A stretch of DNA of 64,000 bases, taken from positions 248,001-312,000 of the forward strand of contig JAFTXV010000007.1 in NCBI GenBank assembly GCA_017461505.1, given 5' to 3'. The position numbers and the translations under genes are program-made. The notes under the pieces were generated by a model, which did not search any database, had not been told where the DNA came from, and was given only the letters and a program-made list of their open reading frames with translations. This document shows positions 45,242 to 53,434 of this stretch, in pieces. The first letter of the stretch is position 1, and each line of letters begins with the position of its first letter. Origin of the DNA: Paludibacteraceae bacterium. GTDB taxonomy: Bacteria > Bacteroidota > Bacteroidia > Bacteroidales > Paludibacteraceae.

Positions 45242-46425
45242 TACTCACCATAAAGGAGATACGGACGCCTTTGCTCCTTAAACTTCGCCACATCTTCTTG
45301 CCAGCAGGCACGAATCTCCTCTTCGCTCTTGCCTTGGTTGATCATCTTGCGGATGTAATCTACGCCTACTAAGTACTCAAAGAAAGGACGGAAGAAATAG
45401 TTATCCATATTCAAATGCTTATACGCATCCAACAGATACCTTAGCGAGAATCCCACCTTGCGTGCCTCCTCTTCGCTCATACCGCTCAAGTCCACACCGT
45501 CGCACACACGACCTTTTTGAGTCGATTGATTTGGGGTAAAGGTTATCGCAGGACCATACACACTGGGCTCTGTACGTGGAGCATTGAAGTTTGGGTGACC
45601 ATAGCAGAGGAAAGGTTTATCCGTGCCACGTCCCAACGATATTGGCGTTGCCTCGAACAAACATACCGATGGATACAGATAAATCGCCAACATGTTACGC
45701 AAGTTGGGCGAAGGAGCTATCGGCAAACGATACATAGTTTGGTGTGTGTAATTCTTACATGGAATAACTGTCAAATCCACTTGTAATGAATCACTTAACC
45801 AGTATTCACCATTAATCATCAAAGCCAATTCACCTAGCGTCATTCCGTGTACTACTGGGATAGGCAATGCACCCACACCCGACTTATGTTTCATATCCAA
45901 TATCGGACCATCTACATAATAACCATTGGGGTTAGGGCGATCAAATACCATAAATTGTTTCCCTTCATGCGCACACGCGTCCATCAGGCGTAACATCGTG
46001 ATATAATAGGTATAAAACCTCAAACCAACATCCTGAATATCAGTAATCAACACATCAAATGTCGCCATTGCCTCTTTAGACGGACGATGACTTTTGCCAT
46101 CGTAGAGCGATAGAATAGGTATACCGGTCTTCTCATCCACGCTGCTAGCTACATGTTCTCCTTCGCGTGCGGTACCACGAAATCCATGCTCAGGAGAGAA
46201 AATGGCGGTCACGTTCACACCATGATTGAGAAGCAAATCAAGAGTATGAATGGTATCTTTGCCTTGAATAACAATACCCGTATGATTGCTCAACAATGCC
46301 ACTCGCTTACCTTTCAGCAAAGGCAAATATTCCTTCGTTTGCTCCGCACCCAATACCACACGCTCTGCGCATGCGTTACCTACGGCTAAAAGCATTATTA
46401 TCAAAAACGAAATAAATCTTTTCAT
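45241..46425 (-). CDS. namZ: Exo-beta-N-acetylmuramidase NamZ-like (DUF1343)
   Basis: This 394-residue protein has a signal peptide (MKRFISFLIIMLLAVGNACA) and the DUF1343 core: LLSNHTGIVIQGKDTIHTLD, IFSPEHGFRG, LITDIQDVGLRFYTY, FDRPNPNGYYVDGP and GRGTDKPF. Characterised members (GH171) release MurNAc from the non-reducing end of peptidoglycan. The protein is expected to act in the periplasm. It is the first gene of an operon whose second gene is a sodium symporter, which fits uptake of the released sugar or turnover of cell wall; this is inference. Confidence 0.9.
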   Translation of the reverse strand: MKRFISFLIIMLLAVGNACAERVVLGAEQTKEYLPLLKGKRVALLSNHTGIVIQGKDTIHTLDLLLNHGVNVTAIFSPEHGFRGTAREGEHVASSVDEKTGIPILSLYDGKSHRPSKEAMATFDVLITDIQDVGLRFYTYYITMLRLMDACAHEGKQFMVFDRPNPNGYYVDGPILDMKHKSGVGALPIPVVHGMTLGELALMINGEYWLSDSLQVDLTVIPCKNYTHQTMYRLPIAPSPNLRNMLAIYLYPSVCLFEATPISLGRGTDKPFLCYGHPNFNAPRTEPSVYGPAITFTPNQSTQKGRVCDGVDLSGMSEEEARKVGFSLRYLLDAYKHLNMDNYFFRPFFEYLVGVDYIRKMINQGKSEEEIRACWQEDVAKFKEQRRPYLLYGE

Positions 46426-46570
46426 GGTGTTTTAATCTTTTTGCTGCAAAACTGGTGCAAAATTACAAAAAATATTTGGATTATCGGCCCTATTTGAACA
46501 AAAAAATACAAAACTATCACTTTTTTGAGCCGATTTGGCAAATCCTACATCAGATAACACCTTCATCCCA

Positions 46571-46619
46571 CGGACTTTCTGCGAACACATTTTCAGCCCT
46601 CCTCGAAAGTCCGCAGAAA
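46571..46619. other. Inverted repeat with two alternative pairings
   Basis: CGGACTTTC (46571-46579) pairs with GAAAGTCCG (46605-46613), while TTTCTGCG (46576-46583) pairs with CGCAGAAA (46612-46619). The two pairings share bases and exclude each other. The element lies in the 292-base gap between the divergent NamZ and regulator genes, outside both predicted transcripts, so it may be a double operator. The rest of this gap is AT-rich with no gene; TAATTTTG on the minus strand at 46465-46458 may be the -7 box of NamZ. Confidence 0.6.
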
Positions 46620-46679
46620 ACAAGTTATATCAAATAAGACAATTACTAATCACCCATCTATAGTTATTCGCAATTTTTC

Positions 46680-46710
46680 TTGCACATCTCGAAAAATTGT
46701 TGTACCTTTG
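46680..46710 (+). promoter_or_regulatory. Promoter of the second TPR/HTH regulator
   Basis: TTGC at 46680-46683 and TACCTTTG at 46703-46710. TTGCACA near the -33 and ATTGTTGTA before the -7 are shared with the promoter at 48290-48320. The ATG at 46718 is so near the -7 box that the mRNA would be almost leaderless. Confidence 0.82.
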
Positions 46711-46717
46711 TGGCGAA

Positions 46718-48184
46718 ATGAGAAAAGCTGTAGCATATCTATTCCGTCAGACATACAGAGTAATCTGTGTGTTAGGATGTGTGTTTATATTAACCTCTTG
46801 TGGTTGGCACGAAGCAAAAGAGGTCATTGCCACAGCAGATAGCTTAGACCAAACGGAGCATCTCATCTATGATGATACCGCAGCCTTGGGCAAATCTATC
46901 CGCTGCTTGGACAATCCGTTCGGCAGAGTATTGATGAGCAATACCCTCGGCAAAGCATATTACTACATGGGTCGGAATTTCAGTTTCTCTGATCGAATCG
47001 CAGAAGCAGCAGAGTGTTACATCGAAGCAGATCGTTTGCAGATTAACGATCCCATTTATCGTGGACGCGTCAACTCATGTATGGGGTATATCTGTGCACA
47101 AAATAACAATGATAGTTTGGCATTGATATTTTACGAGCGAGCTAACAAAGCGTTTAAGAAAAGTGCAAATGAATGGTACTATGCACAAAATTTATTAAAT
47201 ATCGGTCGTTGCTATTTAGAACAGCACTTATTTTATCAAGCTGATAGTATATTACACATTGCTAAAAACTACCAATTGGATAGCACCTATACCGCTCGTC
47301 GTATTAAAACAACAGGACTTAACTTTTATGAACAACAAAAATACGATTCGGCATTAGTGTATTTTAAGCAAGAAGTAGATTATTGGCAGAGTGAGAAAGA
47401 CCGATGTTTCAGTTACCTAAAAATAATGCAAGTAAGCATGGATATTCGAGATTTAGCACAGGCAGTATCGTACGCTCAACGCATTATTGAACACTCCAAC
47501 AATCCTAATCATTTAGTCAATGCATATTATTGTTTAATACAAGATGCTGAAGAAAAGCATGATACACAACACCTGAGTTTATATTCACATGCTCGCAATG
47601 ATGCACAGCGATTATTACGTGATATCTCTAATAAATATGCAAATGCACTTCACTTATTAGAAGATTATTTGAATAATCCTCATCCTATGCGCTGGATAAG
47701 AATTACTTTATTTTTGAGTATAATTCTATGCGCAATCTTAGCAATTAGTATTGCTGTATATCGCAAATTAACAACTGCAAAGATTCATCTATCAACTACG
47801 CAAATCAACAGTTTATCTTTACAAATAAAGAAACACGAAGAAGAACTCAACAAGCAACTTGAGATGCACCTATATGACAAGCGTTTGGATAAACTTCGCA
47901 GAAAATATCCAAAGCCTCTTAATAAGTGGAACGACTATAGTCAACTAAAACAAGATATTAATCCTTATCTACATAATTGGTTGGAGGCCTTGGAAAAGCT
48001 TGATTTAACCAATCGAGAAAATGTGTTTTGCACATTAAGTTTCATTTACCCACACCTACCTATTGATGACTTGGCTAATTATATGTGCATTACCAAAGAT
48101 GCATTTATGGTTCGCAAGGCTCGTGTTGTTAAAAAATTAGGAATAACCTCTACACAATTTGTCGAATTTTTGCAAAGTCTATAA
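46718..48184 (+). CDS. Transmembrane TPR/HTH one-component regulator (cassette 2)
   Basis: This 488-residue protein is a paralogue of the 14595 gene product: both share ATADSLDQ, DTAAL, DNPFG and LGKAYYYMGR-like blocks, NYLVNAYYCL-like steps and the TNRENVFC start of the C-terminal domain. Parts in order: membrane-targeting start with Cys28 (VFILTSC), periplasmic TPR-like helices, one membrane helix near 325-350, a coiled-coil, then an HTH (about 430-485; IDDLANYMCITKDAFMVRKA). I start it at 46718 because the promoter ends at 46710; a start at 46697 would lie inside the promoter. The secreted S41-like gene follows behind its own promoter. Ligand and regulon unknown. Confidence 0.85.
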   Translation: MRKAVAYLFRQTYRVICVLGCVFILTSCGWHEAKEVIATADSLDQTEHLIYDDTAALGKSIRCLDNPFGRVLMSNTLGKAYYYMGRNFSFSDRIAEAAECYIEADRLQINDPIYRGRVNSCMGYICAQNNNDSLALIFYERANKAFKKSANEWYYAQNLLNIGRCYLEQHLFYQADSILHIAKNYQLDSTYTARRIKTTGLNFYEQQKYDSALVYFKQEVDYWQSEKDRCFSYLKIMQVSMDIRDLAQAVSYAQRIIEHSNNPNHLVNAYYCLIQDAEEKHDTQHLSLYSHARNDAQRLLRDISNKYANALHLLEDYLNNPHPMRWIRITLFLSIILCAILAISIAVYRKLTTAKIHLSTTQINSLSLQIKKHEEELNKQLEMHLYDKRLDKLRRKYPKPLNKWNDYSQLKQDINPYLHNWLEALEKLDLTNRENVFCTLSFIYPHLPIDDLANYMCITKDAFMVRKARVVKKLGITSTQFVEFLQSL

Positions 48185-48210
48185 AATTGCAAAAAAACGA
48201 GCATCTTCTA

Positions 48211-48320
48211 ACCTTATCAATACAACATCGTAACATATTGATAATCAGATAAATCCCCCCCCTAAAACCTTATCAATTCCTTATTCTCCTTGCACACTTC
48301 ATAGGATTGTTGTAATTTTG
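48211..48320 (+). promoter_or_regulatory. Promoter and putative operator of the S41-like lipoprotein gene
   Basis: TAATTTTG at 48313-48320 and TTGC at 48290. The 11-mer ACCTTATCAAT occurs at 48211 and 48267, with an inverted TATTGATAA at 48236 that pairs with TTATCAATA at 48214. ATCAAT is also the core shared by the two operator regions of cassette 1, so it is a candidate recognition site for this regulator family. Confidence 0.72.
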
Positions 48321-48355
48321 CAGAAAATTTATCAACTAACAAAATTAACAACATT

Positions 48356-49414
48356 ATGAAACGAATATTATTTTCCCTAACCATTGTGCTTTTATTAGCA
48401 TCCTGTACTCAACCTGAAATTCCAACTATTACCCACGAGAATGAATATGCACAGTGTTTTGCTGACATGTGGGATATATTAGATGCCTACCACTCCTATT
48501 TAGAAGAATTAGGTATCAATAGAAATGACATATACAAACGCTATCTCTCAGCCGCTGCAGAAGTCGCAACTCCCACACAGTTCACAAACCTCCTGAATGC
48601 TTTTGTACAAGAGATAGGAGACCCCAATATTATCATTGACTACAACCATCAGTTCATACAATGTCCTACCAAGGTTAAAGATTACCCTGCTTTCAATTTG
48701 GTAAGCGGAGATCTATATACTGGAAAATTGTGGAGTGAAGATGGTGCATATACATATCCTTTCTATACTAAGTCAGTATCTCGTACACTGTCTAGTGATT
48801 CACGTATCAACTATCAATTACTATTGTTCGGAGACTATACATGGAAATCCCCTACTCAAGCACAAAAGGACTCTCTACACACCTATTTATCTTCATTATC
48901 CAATTGTGCTACCGATGGATTAGTATTGGATTTACGTGGTTCATACTATATCGATTTCACATACATTAGGGATATTCTACCTTATTTCTACGAGAAAGGC
49001 ACTCATACTATATGTGAATACCAAACATCACCTACTGCAGAAATGGAAACTTACACCATCGAGGGAAATGGGATTTTAGCCAATCTACCGATATCCATCA
49101 TTGTAAACGAAAGGACAATAGGCGAATGGGCATTATTTGCTCGAATATTACAAGACAGAGATAATGTGGCTATCATCAGTCGTTCTAATGGAGGTGCAGG
49201 TTGCATGCACGGACGTTTTGGTTTCCCTTTGGGCGTCGAACTATGCTGTCCCATGTACCGCACTTTCGTTTCACAAACAGCATGCTACAGTCCTTTCAAA
49301 CCAGAGGTATTTGTAGAATGGGAAGGCACTGAAAGTGAGCATGGTAATTTGGGATATACAGATAATATTGATTATTGTATAGCCGCTGCCTTGGATTTTA
49401 TTGACTCATTGTAA
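48356..49414 (+). CDS. S41-peptidase-like lipoprotein lacking the catalytic serine
   Basis: This 352-residue protein has a lipobox (VLLLASC, Cys17). The C-terminal two thirds resemble tail-specific proteases of family S41: GLVLDLRGSYYIDFTYIRDI, then a strand and turn SIIVNERTIGEWALFARIL and a glycine-rich SRSNGGAG. In active S41 enzymes the stretch after the conserved Asn carries the nucleophile in a T/S-x-S-A-x-E pattern; here residues 251-257 read NERTIGE, with Gly256 in that place. So it may be a binding protein rather than a protease. No PDZ domain is seen. It follows the cassette 2 regulator and has its own promoter. Confidence 0.75.
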   Translation: MKRILFSLTIVLLLASCTQPEIPTITHENEYAQCFADMWDILDAYHSYLEELGINRNDIYKRYLSAAAEVATPTQFTNLLNAFVQEIGDPNIIIDYNHQFIQCPTKVKDYPAFNLVSGDLYTGKLWSEDGAYTYPFYTKSVSRTLSSDSRINYQLLLFGDYTWKSPTQAQKDSLHTYLSSLSNCATDGLVLDLRGSYYIDFTYIRDILPYFYEKGTHTICEYQTSPTAEMETYTIEGNGILANLPISIIVNERTIGEWALFARILQDRDNVAIISRSNGGAGCMHGRFGFPLGVELCCPMYRTFVSQTACYSPFKPEVFVEWEGTESEHGNLGYTDNIDYCIAAALDFIDSL

Positions 49415-49473
49415 TACAAAAATAGACATTTGGCATAGGTACAAGATTCTAAAACAAACTTGCATAATCTTTA

Positions 49474-49515
49474 CATCCATGCTTCCCTTGCGAAATCGCG
49501 GGGGAAGCATGGATG
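49474..49515. other. Long near-perfect hairpin in a gene-free region
   Basis: CATCCATGCTTCCC (49474-49487) and GGGAAGCATGGATG (49502-49515) are exact inverted repeats, and the interior can add GCG/CGC around AAAT. No T-run follows on either strand. The 415-base gap 49415-49829 holds this hairpin, an 11-bp array, a second inverted repeat and a promoter, with no convincing gene. Confidence 0.75.
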
Positions 49516-49561
49516 TTGGAAGAAAGTGGCAGGAGGAAGCGGGCACCCAATAGTGAAATAT

Positions 49562-49594
49562 CAGAGTGGTAACAGAGTGGTTACGAGGATGGTA
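49562..49594. repeat. Three 11-bp units
   Basis: CAGAGTGGTAA, CAGAGTGGTTA, CGAGGATGGTA at 49562, 49573 and 49584. Shorter and more diverged than the other 11-bp arrays, but with the same period. Confidence 0.6.
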
Positions 49595-49668
49595 ACGGAG
49601 AAAGCTGCACCGACGCAGCCCATACTACAGCCACTCGCACTATTTTTGAAAATACGGCTACGCTTCTC

Positions 49669-49735
49669 ATTGAGTTATTGCCTATACACTCTTTTGTAAA
49701 TAAACTTCCACCGAGCGCTTAGGCAATAACTCAAT
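49669..49735. other. 16-bp perfect inverted repeat
   Basis: ATTGAGTTATTGCCTA (49669-49684) and TAGGCAATAACTCAAT (49720-49735) with a 35-base spacer. The length and perfection suggest a structured RNA, a double operator, or the ends of a tiny mobile-element remnant; no matching target duplications are seen. Confidence 0.75.
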
Positions 49736-49778
49736 TGATAGATAGAATCTATCTTTTTCAAAAAATGTGCTCATTTGC

Positions 49779-49809
49779 TTGCGTATGTGCGTATTTTTTT
49801 GTACCTTTG
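49779..49809 (+). promoter_or_regulatory. Promoter of the GH20 gene
   Basis: TTGC at 49779 and TACCTTTG at 49802-49809. The ATG at 49830 is 20 bases beyond. Confidence 0.85.
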
Positions 49810-49829
49810 CAGCACAAGAATATACTTCC

Positions 49830-52070
49830 ATGAAAAAACTCCTCTCTCATCTCTGCGCTCAATCGCCTTATCGCCTTTTGACTTTTAGCCTGATAACCTA
49901 CTTTCTCATCTCTTGCACCCCTACACCTCCACTCTCTCTGCATTGGGAGTTTGGGCAAAATGATGTAGAACCAAGCATATGCGAGGCATATATTACCCTT
50001 ACTAACACGGGCGATAGTGAGCTAACCAACGAGGGATGGACACTCTATTTCAATCTGATGTCGCTCCACCCTATCTACACCGAGGGTGACGCATTGCGTG
50101 AGACCGAGATACAAGCTAGTTGGCATAGTATTGAGCCAACACAGAAGTTTGCTCCTCTTGCACCAGGCGAAAGCCGCACCTTCACTATGCGATACAAAGG
50201 TAGCGCCATCCGAGAAAATATCTGTCCTGAAGGGTTCTTCTTAATTCAAAATTCAAAATTCTTAATTAACCCTAAACCTATCTCTATCCCCTGCACCTAC
50301 GCCCCCTACACTCGCCCCGAGCAGATGCAACGCGGCATCGTGACATGGGAGAAAACACCGTATGCGGACGGACCGTATGTCTATGATTATGTGCAGAATA
50401 TCTTGTCCACACCTACAACCAAAACCGTACAACCTCTTCTACCGCAACCCAAACAAATAAATTACACGGAAGGCACGTGCGAAGTTGCTAAAGCCCAACT
50501 GATTACTCGTACAGATGCCAATATGGTGTCCGAAGGATACACCATGATTATCACTCCAACTACCATCACCATCGAAGCGAGTGACGAAGCGGGTATCTTC
50601 TATGCCAAACAGACACTCAAGCAATGGGGCGAGCTTGTGCCATGCGGCAGAGTGACGGATTATCCCGACCTACAACATCGTGGTATCATGTTGGATGTGG
50701 TGCGTAACTACTACCCTGTGGACTCTATCTACCGCATTTTGGACATGATGGCATACCACAAACTCAATGTGCTGCACTTCCACCTATCCGACGACGAGGC
50801 ATGGCGACTGGAGATCCCTGGTCTGCCACAACTGACCGATATTGGCTCCCGCCGTGGCTACACCACCGACGAGAGCGACTGTCTATTGCCTATGTATTGT
50901 GGTGGGTGGGACCCTAATGCGCCTACAACCGCCAACGGTTACATCACGCGTGAGAAATATGTCGAATTATTAAGGTACGCAGGCGCGCGCCACATACGCG
51001 TAATACCCGAAATAGATATGCCAGGGCATATGCGTGCTTGCAAAAAAGCAATGGGTAACCTATTGACGGACAGTGCATTTGATGCACGTGTGTATAAGTC
51101 GGCACAAAATTACACCGACAATGTGATAGATGTCACCAAACCCTATGCCATTGAGTTCATTGATCACGTAGTAACTGAGATTGTGAAAATGCACAAAGAG
51201 GCAGGACACCCGCTCACCATCTTCAATATTGGTGGCGATGAAGTGCCAAAGGGAGCACTTACTAAAGAGGAGCATCAGGCATTTATTGATGAAGTGCTGG
51301 CTATCCTCAATCGCTACAACCTTCAACCAATGGGTTGGGAGGAAATAACGCACTTCTGTCCTGCGGAGAGCAAAGCAATTTGCTACTCATGGCTCAACAG
51401 CGATACCAAACCTTTAGAAATGGCAGAAGCAGGATATCCTGTGGTATTAGCAAATGCCAACCGCTTGTACTTCGACTTCGCATACTGTAATCACCATGAG
51501 GAGAAAGGACTGAACTGGGGTGGCTATACAGATGAGTATCGTTCGTTTGATTGGGAGCCACTGATTCACCCTAACGTGATAGGTATGAATGCGCAGTTGT
51601 GGGGCGAAGTAATCCGCTCATTCAGTCAAGTAGAGTGGCAGATTTATCCTAAGATTTACGGATTGGCAGAACGCGCATGGAACAACCGCAGCGCACTCAC
51701 ATTGAGTGAATACAACCATCTTGTGTATGAGGTATTTGTTCTTCAACTATCTGCTTCAGGACGCAATTTCCACATTCAACAGCCGGGTATAAAAGTCGTA
51801 GAAGTGGACAATCCGCAGTTGCAATTGGACGATAGTCACGTGCTAGTCAAAATGAATAAAGTCATGCAGGGAGGCGAAATTCTCTATTGCCTTGATGATG
51901 GCGAATGGCGCGTTTATAACAACACTACTGCTGTGCCTGCGGATACCAAGATTGTGAAAGCGAAAGTGCGTTACCTCGGTAAGGAAAGCAACACTACATG
52001 GTTGTGGCTACAAGACCAACATCAAGTGGATGCGACTGCCCAAGAGAAAAACACAGGCGCAACGTTCTAA
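49830..52070 (+). CDS. GH20 beta-N-acetylhexosaminidase, lipoprotein
   Basis: I start this 746-residue protein at 49830, since the longer reading from 49767 begins upstream of the promoter. The lipobox is ITYFLISC. A carbohydrate-binding-like domain (about 40-170) and the GH20b domain (about 195-280) precede the TIM barrel: HRGIMLDVVRNYYPVDSIYR, LNVLHFHLSDDEAWRLEIPG, PEIDMPGHMRA, and the catalytic pair in FNIGGDEVPKG, then WGEVIRSFSQVEWQIYPKIY. It should cleave terminal GlcNAc or GalNAc from glycans at the cell surface. Two tandem arrays lie inside the gene (49856-49903 and 50243-50270). It ends at a bidirectional terminator. Confidence 0.94.
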   Translation: MKKLLSHLCAQSPYRLLTFSLITYFLISCTPTPPLSLHWEFGQNDVEPSICEAYITLTNTGDSELTNEGWTLYFNLMSLHPIYTEGDALRETEIQASWHSIEPTQKFAPLAPGESRTFTMRYKGSAIRENICPEGFFLIQNSKFLINPKPISIPCTYAPYTRPEQMQRGIVTWEKTPYADGPYVYDYVQNILSTPTTKTVQPLLPQPKQINYTEGTCEVAKAQLITRTDANMVSEGYTMIITPTTITIEASDEAGIFYAKQTLKQWGELVPCGRVTDYPDLQHRGIMLDVVRNYYPVDSIYRILDMMAYHKLNVLHFHLSDDEAWRLEIPGLPQLTDIGSRRGYTTDESDCLLPMYCGGWDPNAPTTANGYITREKYVELLRYAGARHIRVIPEIDMPGHMRACKKAMGNLLTDSAFDARVYKSAQNYTDNVIDVTKPYAIEFIDHVVTEIVKMHKEAGHPLTIFNIGGDEVPKGALTKEEHQAFIDEVLAILNRYNLQPMGWEEITHFCPAESKAICYSWLNSDTKPLEMAEAGYPVVLANANRLYFDFAYCNHHEEKGLNWGGYTDEYRSFDWEPLIHPNVIGMNAQLWGEVIRSFSQVEWQIYPKIYGLAERAWNNRSALTLSEYNHLVYEVFVLQLSASGRNFHIQQPGIKVVEVDNPQLQLDDSHVLVKMNKVMQGGEILYCLDDGEWRVYNNTTAVPADTKIVKAKVRYLGKESNTTWLWLQDQHQVDATAQEKNTGATF
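49856..49903. repeat. 8-bp repeats in the GH20 signal-peptide region
   Basis: CGCTCAAT, CGCCTTAT, CGCCTTTT, GACTTTTA, GCCTGATA, ACCTACTT: 8-base steps with one slip of a base in the middle. They encode much of the signal peptide (AQSPYRLLTFSLITYFL). The units match the ileS array at 8899 (shared 15-mer ATCGCCTTATCGCCT). Confidence 0.6.
50243..50270. repeat. 7-bp AATTCAA array inside the GH20 gene
   Basis: Units AATTCAA, AATTCAA, AATTCTT, AATTAAC at 50243, 50250, 50257 and 50264. They encode LIQNSKFLINP, an AT-rich stretch unlike the surrounding coding sequence, at the end of the carbohydrate-binding domain. Confidence 0.8.
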
Positions 52071-52111
52071 TGTTGAATAAAGAATAGAGAATTCAAAGCT
52101 TGATAGAAAGC

Positions 52112-52145
52112 AAAAAGGCTTGGCGAAATGCCAAGCCTTTTCTTT
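52112..52145. terminator. Bidirectional terminator between GH20 and U32 genes
   Basis: AAAAGGCTTGGC, loop GAAAT, GCCAAGCCTTTT. A- and T-runs on each side serve both convergent genes. Confidence 0.93.
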
Positions 52146-53418
52146 ATTCTTCTACTTTCAGCAGGAATATTCTATCGCCTCTTCTCACTATTTTCTCTGT
52201 CTTTAGTGCAAAGTATTCTCCTTTCTGAATCTCAGTTCTCAATTCGCCTTTCGCATCGTGAATATCTTTGGCAACCAGTTCATACGCTCCAGTCGTTTCG
52301 CCTGTGATAAGCAATTCGTCTCCTTCTTTAATCTCTTTCGTTGCTTCCAAATAAAACTCTGCTACCGATATATTCTTAAAGAAATTCGTACATTTTCCTG
52401 CAAACACTTTCTTACGCGTAGCACGCGAACCATACTTATGCGTCCACTCGCCCAACTTCTGTCCTTGGTAATACCCATCCCAAAAGCCGCGATTGAACAC
52501 ACGCGCAAGACGGGTATTCCATTCCTCAATCTTTGCCTCTATTGCTTCTTCGCCTATAGCCCATTGCCCATTGCCTTCTTTCCACAACTCCACTGCCTCT
52601 TTATAACACTCCACTACTGTCTTCACATATTCAGCTCCACGTGCACGACCTTCTATCTTAAGCACACGCACACCGGCATCAAGCATTTTATTAAGGAAAT
52701 GTATGGTTTTCAAGTCTTTAGGGGACATGATATATTGGTTATCCACCTCCAACTCCAAGTCGCTCTCTTTATCTTTTACCACATATCCTCTTCGACAGAT
52801 TTGCATACATGCACCACGATTAGCACTTGCACCCAAGTTATTCAAACTCAAGTAGCATTTACCACTCACTGCCATGCATAAGGCACCATGGCAAAACATT
52901 TCAATTCGAATCAATTCGCCTTTTGGACCACGAATATCTTGTTCAATAATGTCACGGTAAATACTTGCCACTTGGTCCATATTCAACTCGCGAGCCAGCA
53001 CCACCACGTCGGCATACTGAGCATAGAATTTCAAGGCCTCCGTATTAGCAATATTGAGTTGGGTGGATAGGTGCACCTCCACCCCCTGAGCGTAAGCATA
53101 TTGCAGCGCAGCAATATCCGAAGCAATAATCGCAGATACGCCTGCTTGCTTGGCATGATCCACTATCTCACGCATCAATGGCAAATCTTCTGGATACATC
53201 ACAGTGTTGAGTGTAAGGTATGTTTTCACTCCCACTTCTTGACAACGTTCTACAATCGTATGCAAGTCTTGCGTAGTGAAGTTGGCAGATGAACGCGAAC
53301 GCATGTTCAGGTACTCTATACCAAAATACACACTCGTTGCACCTGCTTCTATGGCAGCTGCTAAACTCTCCCAGCAACCCACAGGAGCCATTATTTCAAT
53401 ATCGCCAATATGCTTCAT
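52144..53418 (-). CDS. Peptidase U32 family protein (RlhA/TrhP type)
   Basis: This 424-residue protein has the U32 pattern: EIMAPVGCWESLAAAIEAGA at the N-terminus, STQLNIANTEALKFY, and the signature EMFCHGALCMAVSGKCYLS near 170-190 with its cysteines, followed by the C-terminal beta domain. Characterised relatives (RlhA, TrhP) hydroxylate rRNA or tRNA bases rather than cutting peptides, so an RNA-modifying role is likely. It is the last gene of the gyrB-kdsA operon, 16 bases after aroF. An insertion with a 7-bp array (52552-52579) lies after VECYKEAVELWK. Confidence 0.92.
   Translation of the reverse strand: MKHIGDIEIMAPVGCWESLAAAIEAGATSVYFGIEYLNMRSRSSANFTTQDLHTIVERCQEVGVKTYLTLNTVMYPEDLPLMREIVDHAKQAGVSAIIASDIAALQYAYAQGVEVHLSTQLNIANTEALKFYAQYADVVVLARELNMDQVASIYRDIIEQDIRGPKGELIRIEMFCHGALCMAVSGKCYLSLNNLGASANRGACMQICRRGYVVKDKESDLELEVDNQYIMSPKDLKTIHFLNKMLDAGVRVLKIEGRARGAEYVKTVVECYKEAVELWKEGNGQWAIGEEAIEAKIEEWNTRLARVFNRGFWDGYYQGQKLGEWTHKYGSRATRKKVFAGKCTNFFKNISVAEFYLEATKEIKEGDELLITGETTGAYELVAKDIHDAKGELRTEIQKGEYFALKTEKIVRRGDRIFLLKVEE
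52552..52579. repeat. Four 7-bp repeats inside the U32 gene
   Basis: GCCTATA, GCCCATT, GCCCATT, GCCTTCT with GCC at 52552, 52559, 52566 and 52573. They encode part of KEGNGQWAIGEEAIE, a segment that looks inserted relative to my memory of related proteins. Confidence 0.75.
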
Positions 53419-53434
53419 ATCTGCTCAATAATAG

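Noticed and set aside
46455-46637. 60-codon frame between NamZ and the second regulator
   Set aside because: It spans the NamZ promoter region and the inverted repeat and has no protein-like pattern.
49460-49699. 79-codon frame in the gap before the GH20 gene
   Set aside because: It runs through a perfect hairpin and a tandem array, has no promoter at a sensible distance and no recognisable pattern.
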